Assembly: GCA_003241175.1 (NCBI GenBank)
Contig: QFOI01000098.1
Location: 1 to 10,093, forward strand
Direction of reading: 5' to 3'
DNA length: 10,093 nt
Source of the DNA: Pseudopedobacter saltans
GTDB taxonomy: Bacteria; Bacteroidota; Bacteroidia; Chitinophagales; Chitinophagaceae
In this document: in pieces, positions 7,601 through 10,093 of the stretch
Numbering within the stretch: position 1 is the stretch's first letter
Layout: every line of letters begins with the position of its first letter
Position numbers and translations under genes: made by a program
Notes under the pieces: generated by a model
What the model saw: only the letters and a program-made list of their open reading frames with translations
Databases searched by the model: none
Told to the model about the DNA's origin: nothing

Positions 7601-7924
7601 TAAGACAACATCTACAACTAAGGGAGTACCCAATGCTGCATTTATGTCATCTACTTTATAAGATCCTAAACCCGTATAATCAACAGTCAATGTATAAGGT
7701 CCTCCTACGCGAACATTTGCCAAAGTAAAATGACCATCATTGTTGGATGTTGCAGTATAAACAGATCCCGTAGGCGTGTGCACTGCCTTAACTGCAGCAC
7801 CATCGACAATCTTTCCATCCGCAGTTTTCACGGTACCCGTAATGGTTCCCGTCGTCACCTGTGCTGCTGCAATCCCTGGTAAAAGGATGATGAGCATCAA
7901 TTGAAAAATTCTTTTTAGAAACAT
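4616..7924 (-). CDS. Oar-like TonB-dependent outer-membrane receptor with carboxypeptidase-regulatory-like domain
   Basis: This 1102-residue outer-membrane protein is expected to take up a ligand through a gated barrel energised by TonB-ExbBD. A signal peptide spans residues 1-21: a KR charge, a hydrophobic core, and AAA before Gln22. A carboxypeptidase-regulatory-like beta-sandwich follows (about 24-110: TGTITGTVKTADGKIVDGA, then GHFTLANVRVGGPYTLTVDYTG). The plug (about 135-262) includes LPTINNSVQDFVRFMPQV, FTIDGA, ELQVVMSPYDVAQGGFTGG and the ITKSGTNKFHG motif typical of Oar-type receptors. The rest is a Tyr/Asn/Ser/Thr-rich barrel ending in Phe (AKLSF), the usual outer-membrane end. No SusD-like lipoprotein adjoins it, so a classical glycan Sus pair is unlikely; the substrate is unknown. 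The ATG is fixed by the signal peptide. The leader has no Shine-Dalgarno, and I found no clean -33/-7 promoter. It is convergent with the PF04020 gene. Confidence 0.95.
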   Translation of the reverse strand: MFLKRIFQLMLIILLPGIAAAQVTTGTITGTVKTADGKIVDGAAVKAVHTPTGSVYTATSNNDGHFTLANVRVGGPYTLTVDYTGLGSYKVDDINAALGTPLVVDVVLVEQSKSLDNVVVASSRNSIISSLHSGTAVTISSRQLQTLPTINNSVQDFVRFMPQVKVGNSGNDGSSTGISFGGQNNRYNQFTIDGANASDVFGLGSTGTNGGQANVNPISMEAIQELQVVMSPYDVAQGGFTGGGINAITKSGTNKFHGNVYGQYQNQNFVGKSAGYNSTITRKDYGEFKNYRYGASLGGPIIQNKLFFFANFEKYNRSTPLAFDPTNSGSGSKVNPDTLEYIRQQLISKYNYDPGSYGSINNINKSTSVFARIDWNIDDKNKLMVRFNHVDGSNTILSRSATTAIFANSGYGFTDKNNSFVAELNSQISSNASNLLRITYTSVRDARSTSRFPNVAIYNFNPKDSATILYNIGSDYSSAVNGLNQDVWTLTDNFNLYKGNHTFTFGTNNTLYKSVNFFLQGYYGAYTYGASSTTSSANINNFLNNTGLTTYQIGFSTSSTPGDKAPATLKAGQFSLYAQDAWAITDKFRLTYGIRFDLPSFFNKPSANEAFASTFPGYTTNQMPKTRIMYSPRVGFNWDVKGDASMQLRGGAGLFTGNVPFVWVSNQISNTGVQSQNITYTGTGITSNNITFTNDQNSPNLGAFVPSASTASGTVINVIDKKFKFPQVFRANLALDQKLGFWGLIGTVEGVFTKTLNNANYQNINISQNGDSSVNIGPTSRPIWTKYSNTAYGNVLYLTNTSAGYGYNFTFQIQKPYSQGWSGSLAYTFGHSTSLNDLTSSVAQSNWRSPINTYGLNNPDVSTSNFNMGSRIIGFISKEFRYANDHLSTTISLTYSGQSGQRFSYTYGNNILGDYTINSTSGAVALAYIPMGISQANFVDINTSSYKRTAAQQWSDFQSFMLNNPYLKDNQGKVAKRNGASLPWENHFDVKISQNFMMGTNKLEVFFSVLNVGNMINKNSGWSYGSGSGPDGFYTLQSNLFSVVTSGSQTVNGVATTTPTKYNPAFQFNQGNFSQVKGVYRPYTVNDFTSRWNAVIGAKLSF

Positions 7925-8378
7925 AATCTAATTTGTTATTTGGATGCAAAATAAAATCATTGCCGCCACATTCCCTTAACATTTTTATAACTTAAAAATT
8001 TCTTAATATTGAAAATGCAAAAAAATATTTATACTTCTACGCATACACTATTTTGTTAGATAAAAAGCAAAAAAAACAATTATAAAACGGAAAATATCCA
8101 AGTATTTTAGAGTAATTTTTCGAAACATCAAACTACATGCAAACAATTTGCGTTTAATACTAACTTGCCATACACTTTACTTTTTTTACTAATCTATAAC
8201 TTATTAATAATTTGAAAGAATGATCAACAGATTAGCCTTAATAACATATATACATGATAATCAAAGTCCTATATCAAGTGATCAATTTGTTAAATATTTT
8301 CTAATCAGTCTATTAATTTTGTAGATTTAAATAATCAACTACCTTTGTTTTATCATTCATCATCTAAAGCATTAAAAA
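7925..8378. other. AT-rich divergent intergenic region
   Basis: These 454 bases lie between the divergent receptor and peroxiredoxin genes and are very AT-rich with many A and T runs. The right end holds the peroxiredoxin promoter. No clean promoter is seen for the receptor; the nearest -7-like match on the minus strand is TTATTTTG at 7954-7947, one base off consensus and without a properly placed TTG. A 34-codon reading frame (8220-8324, +) and a short dyad GCAAA-CAA-TTTGC (8139-8151) are present but unproven. I recognise no RNA gene. Confidence 0.6.
8319..8347 (+). promoter_or_regulatory. Peroxiredoxin promoter (Bacteroidota -33/-7 type)
   Basis: TTG (8319-8321), an 18-nt spacer and TACCTTTG (8340-8347) fit the Bacteroidota vegetative consensus, with a perfect -7 box. 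The expected start site leaves a leader of about 25 nt before the ATG at 8379. A second perfect -7 box, TAATTTTG (8314-8321), overlaps the -33 element, but its nearest TTG is 24 nt upstream, so it may be a weaker alternative start. I saw no recognisable OxyR-type or other operator. Confidence 0.75.
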
Positions 8379-9014
8379 ATGTCATTACATCTAGGGGACA
8401 CTGCTCCCAATTTTAAAGCAAAAACAACGCAAGGCGATATTGATTTGTATGAATTTTTAGGAGATTCTTGGGGTTTACTCTTCTCCCACCCTTCCGATTT
8501 TACTCCAATATGTACAACGGAATTAGGAAAAACGGCTGCTCTCAACGGGGAATTTCAGAAAAGAGGCGTAAAAGTATTGGCATTAAGCGTTGATAGTTTG
8601 GACAACCACAATGCCTGGATCAAAGACATCGAGGAAGTAAACAACGTTACAGTTAATTACCCAATAATAGCGGATGAAGATCGTCATGTATCGGAACTAT
8701 ACGACTTTTTACATCCAAATGCTGCAGCCACTACAACAGTTCGTTCTGTAGTTGTAATTGGACCAGACAAAAAAGTAAAACTTACCATCACTTACCCACC
8801 TTCCACTGGTAGAAATTTCAATGAAATCCTGAGAGCTATTGATTCATTGCAACTTACGGCTAATTACAGTGTAACTACTCCTGCCAATTGGCAACAAGGT
8901 GAGGACGTAGTGATATCTCCAGCAATAAATGACGAAGATGCCAAACAAAAATTTCCAAAAGGGTTCAAAACCGTTAAACCATATTTGCGTTATACGCCAC
9001 AGCCCAACATCTAA
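8379..9014 (+). CDS. 1-Cys peroxiredoxin (Prx6-type)
   Basis: This 211-residue thiol peroxidase should reduce hydrogen peroxide and organic hydroperoxides in the cytoplasm. The active-site motif PSDFTPICTTE (38-48) holds the peroxidatic Cys45 with Thr42; Arg122 in TTVRSVVVIG is the likely second active-site residue, and His37 precedes the motif. Cys45 is the only cysteine in the protein, so there is no resolving Cys and it is of the 1-Cys class, needing an external thiol. The C-terminal extension has Prx6-group signatures ITYPPSTGRNFNEILRAID (137-155), TPANWQQGEDVVISP (167-181) and FPKGF (192-196). Length is normal for the class. The ATG at 8379 begins directly before the thioredoxin-like fold (LGDTAPNF) and follows a good promoter. 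A terminator right after the stop makes it a single-gene unit. Confidence 0.96.
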   Translation: MSLHLGDTAPNFKAKTTQGDIDLYEFLGDSWGLLFSHPSDFTPICTTELGKTAALNGEFQKRGVKVLALSVDSLDNHNAWIKDIEEVNNVTVNYPIIADEDRHVSELYDFLHPNAAATTTVRSVVVIGPDKKVKLTITYPPSTGRNFNEILRAIDSLQLTANYSVTTPANWQQGEDVVISPAINDEDAKQKFPKGFKTVKPYLRYTPQPNI

Positions 9015-9033
9015 TGTTTGCTATAGATAAGTT

Positions 9034-9069
9034 AAAAAAGATCAGTCATACAAGAGCTGATCTTTTTTT
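9034..9069 (+). terminator. Intrinsic terminator of the peroxiredoxin gene
   Basis: AAAAAAGATCAG (9034-9045) pairs with CTGATCTTTTTT (9057-9068) around an 11-nt loop and ends in seven T. The A-run on the other side makes it potentially bidirectional. It begins 20 bp after the peroxiredoxin stop and lies upstream of the chosen mutase start at 9098, which argues against the earlier in-frame ATG at 9014. Confidence 0.9.
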
Positions 9070-9097
9070 ATACCTTGTATTCCAAAACAATCAAATC

Positions 9098-9703
9098 ATG
9101 CCCAAAATAGTTATCGTCCGTCATGGACAATCACAATGGAATCTCGAGAATCGATTCACAGGAGAGGTCGATGTTGATCTTACGGAACAAGGGAGAGCAG
9201 AAGCAAAATCGGCAGGAGAAAAATTAATGGGATACCAGTTTGACACAGCATTTACATCTGTTTTAAAAAGGGCGAACGAAACGCTCGAAATCATTCTTGA
9301 GATAATCCATGAGGAGAATATTCCCATTATCAAAAACAAAGCGCTAAACGAAAGAAATTACGGTGATCTTCAGGGGCTTAACAAAGCAGAAACGGCGCAA
9401 AAGTTTGGGGACGAACAGGTTCATATCTGGCGTAGAAGCTATGATATTGCACCTCCAGGCGGCGAAAGTTTAAAAGATACATACAATCGAGTCATACCCT
9501 ATTACGAAAAAGAAATACTACCCAAATTAAAGGAAGGAAAAGATCTGCTGATTGTGGCGCACGGGAATAGTCTTCGATCTTTAGCCATGTATTTGGAACA
9601 TATTGACGAATCGGCTATTTCGGAAATGAATATACCAACAGGCGTACCCAAACTATATGTTTTCAACGAAGACTTATCCTTAAAAGAAACGGAGTATATG
9701 TAG
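9098..9703 (+). CDS. gpmA: 2,3-bisphosphoglycerate-dependent phosphoglycerate mutase, short form
   Basis: This 201-residue enzyme interconverts 3- and 2-phosphoglycerate in glycolysis and gluconeogenesis through a phosphohistidine. The RHG motif (8-10) carries the catalytic His9. Other family residues are visible: Arg58 in SVLKRANET, Glu85 in LNERNYGDLQGLNKAE, His155 in AHGNSLR and the NIPTGVP stretch (178-184). Against the roughly 250-residue E. coli enzyme it lacks about 30 residues between WRRSYDIAPP and ESLKDTYNRV, and the last 20 or so, as in other known short-form dPGMs, so this need not mean damage. The start at 9098 is chosen because MPKIVIVRHG is the normal N-terminus and the upstream codons run through the peroxiredoxin terminator. 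No clear promoter is seen; TACCTTG near 9071 is a weak -7 candidate. Confidence 0.94.
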   Translation: MPKIVIVRHGQSQWNLENRFTGEVDVDLTEQGRAEAKSAGEKLMGYQFDTAFTSVLKRANETLEIILEIIHEENIPIIKNKALNERNYGDLQGLNKAETAQKFGDEQVHIWRRSYDIAPPGGESLKDTYNRVIPYYEKEILPKLKEGKDLLIVAHGNSLRSLAMYLEHIDESAISEMNIPTGVPKLYVFNEDLSLKETEYM

Positions 9704-9736
9704 TTAAATTTTTTAATCTATTGACCTCATTCCTCC

Positions 9737-9756
9737 CCTTCTCCTTCAGGAGAAGG
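9737..9756. repeat. REP-like hairpin, first unit
   Basis: CCTTCTCC (9737-9744) pairs with GGAGAAGG (9749-9756) around TTCA. The left flank CCTCATTCCTCC resembles the outer arm of the larger hairpin at 9765-9814, but the right flank no longer pairs. This suggests a decayed copy of the same palindromic repeat. Confidence 0.65.
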
Positions 9757-9764
9757 ACGCCTAA

Positions 9765-9814
9765 AAAACCTCACCCAAGTCCTCTCTTAAAGGAGAGGAC
9801 TTGGGTGAGGTTTT
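9765..9814. repeat. Perfect 22-bp palindromic hairpin (REP-like), second unit
   Basis: Bases 9765-9786 are the exact reverse complement of 9793-9814, with a six-base TTAAAG loop. The arms carry AAAACCTCACCC, AAGTCC and TCTC. One arm ends in TTTT, so it may also terminate the mutase gene on the plus strand or the ABC-F gene on the minus strand, which converge here. Similar CCTCACCC...GGGTGAGG palindromes recur between genes in many Bacteroidota (from memory); copy number in this genome cannot be judged from one window. Confidence 0.85.
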
Positions 9815-9829
9815 AAATACTATTTTCAC

Positions 9830-10093
9830 TTATATTTCACTTAATTCAAGCCAGCGCATTTCTTTTTTGTCTAGCAATGCCGTAATCTCACCTACTCGTA
9901 ACGAAAGTTTATTGATGTCATCAAAAGGCAGATTCCCACTGGACAATTCAGTTTCTATTTTAGCTTTTTCCTTTTGCAGGTTTTCAAGGTCTTTATTGAT
10001 TTGATCCAACTCTTTTTGTTCTTTAAACGAAAGTTTTTTCTTTTCGCTTTTTATGGAAGTTGTGGTATTTTCTACAACTTTTTCCGCTGGTTT
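9830..10093 (-). CDS. ABC-F family ATPase (Uup-like), C-terminal fragment cut by window edge
   Basis: The last 87 codons of a minus-strand gene run open to the window edge. Translation gives a Lys/Glu-rich charged linker (about 1-20), then KLSFKEQKELDQINKDLENL (20-39), a short loop SSGNLPFDDINKLS (51-64) and a second helix ending EMRWLELSEI (78-87). This is the antiparallel coiled-coil C-terminal domain of Uup-type ABC-F proteins, recognisable by the KLSFKEQ-EL opening and the RWLELSE end. ABC-F proteins bind the ribosome, not a membrane transporter; Uup-like members also have DNA-related roles. Both ATPase cassettes lie beyond the right edge and cannot be checked. It converges with the phosphoglycerate mutase gene across the REP-like hairpins. 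Confidence 0.85.
   Translation of the reverse strand, partial: KPAEKVVENTTTSIKSEKKKLSFKEQKELDQINKDLENLQKEKAKIETELSSGNLPFDDINKLSLRVGEITALLDKKEMRWLELSEI

Noticed and set aside
9801..10004. Plus-strand 67-codon open frame at the right end
   Set aside because: The opposite strand encodes a recognisable ABC-F C-terminal coiled coil across the same bases, and this frame begins inside the REP-like palindrome.

Overview
The window reads as a chromosomal stretch from a member of the Bacteroidota, plausibly the Chitinophagaceae/Sphingobacteriales side. Pointers are the AT-rich DNA, near-absent Shine-Dalgarno sequences with A-rich leaders, promoter-like TTG-N(18-20)-TAnnTTTG motifs (the Bacteroidota sigma-A -33/-7 pattern), a tRNA without an encoded CCA end, and an Oar-type TonB-dependent outer-membrane receptor. 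The genus is not determined. I see mostly housekeeping and envelope genes and no clear undescribed system.

Layout. Positions 1-1118 (+) hold most of a sigma-54-dependent response regulator whose N-terminal receiver is cut by the window edge. Positions 1119-1619 hold a structured intergenic stretch: inverted repeats, three 12-nt-phased direct repeats, and a tRNA-Lys(UUU) on the minus strand with its own promoter and terminator. Positions 1620-4536 (+) form a likely operon: a catalytic M16 zinc peptidase, an overlapping inactive M16 partner, and a small four-helix membrane protein of the PF04020 type, closed by a strong terminator. Positions 4616-7924 (-) encode a 1102-residue Oar-like TonB-dependent receptor without a SusD partner. 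A 454-bp AT-rich divergent spacer follows. Positions 8379-9014 (+) encode a 1-Cys peroxiredoxin with a good promoter and its own terminator, and 9098-9703 (+) a short-form phosphoglycerate mutase. A double hairpin of REP-like character separates it from the C-terminal end of an ABC-F ATPase (9830-10093, -), cut by the right edge.

How the genes work together. The two M16 genes are the only clearly cooperating pair: one protein has the HxxEH zinc site but lacks the Arg/Tyr pair, and the other has the Arg/Tyr pair but lacks the zinc site, as expected of a heterodimeric peptidase. The remaining genes look independently transcribed. The observations most worth a second look are the phased repeats on the 3' side of tRNA-Lys, the REP-like double hairpin, and the complementary M16 active-site split.
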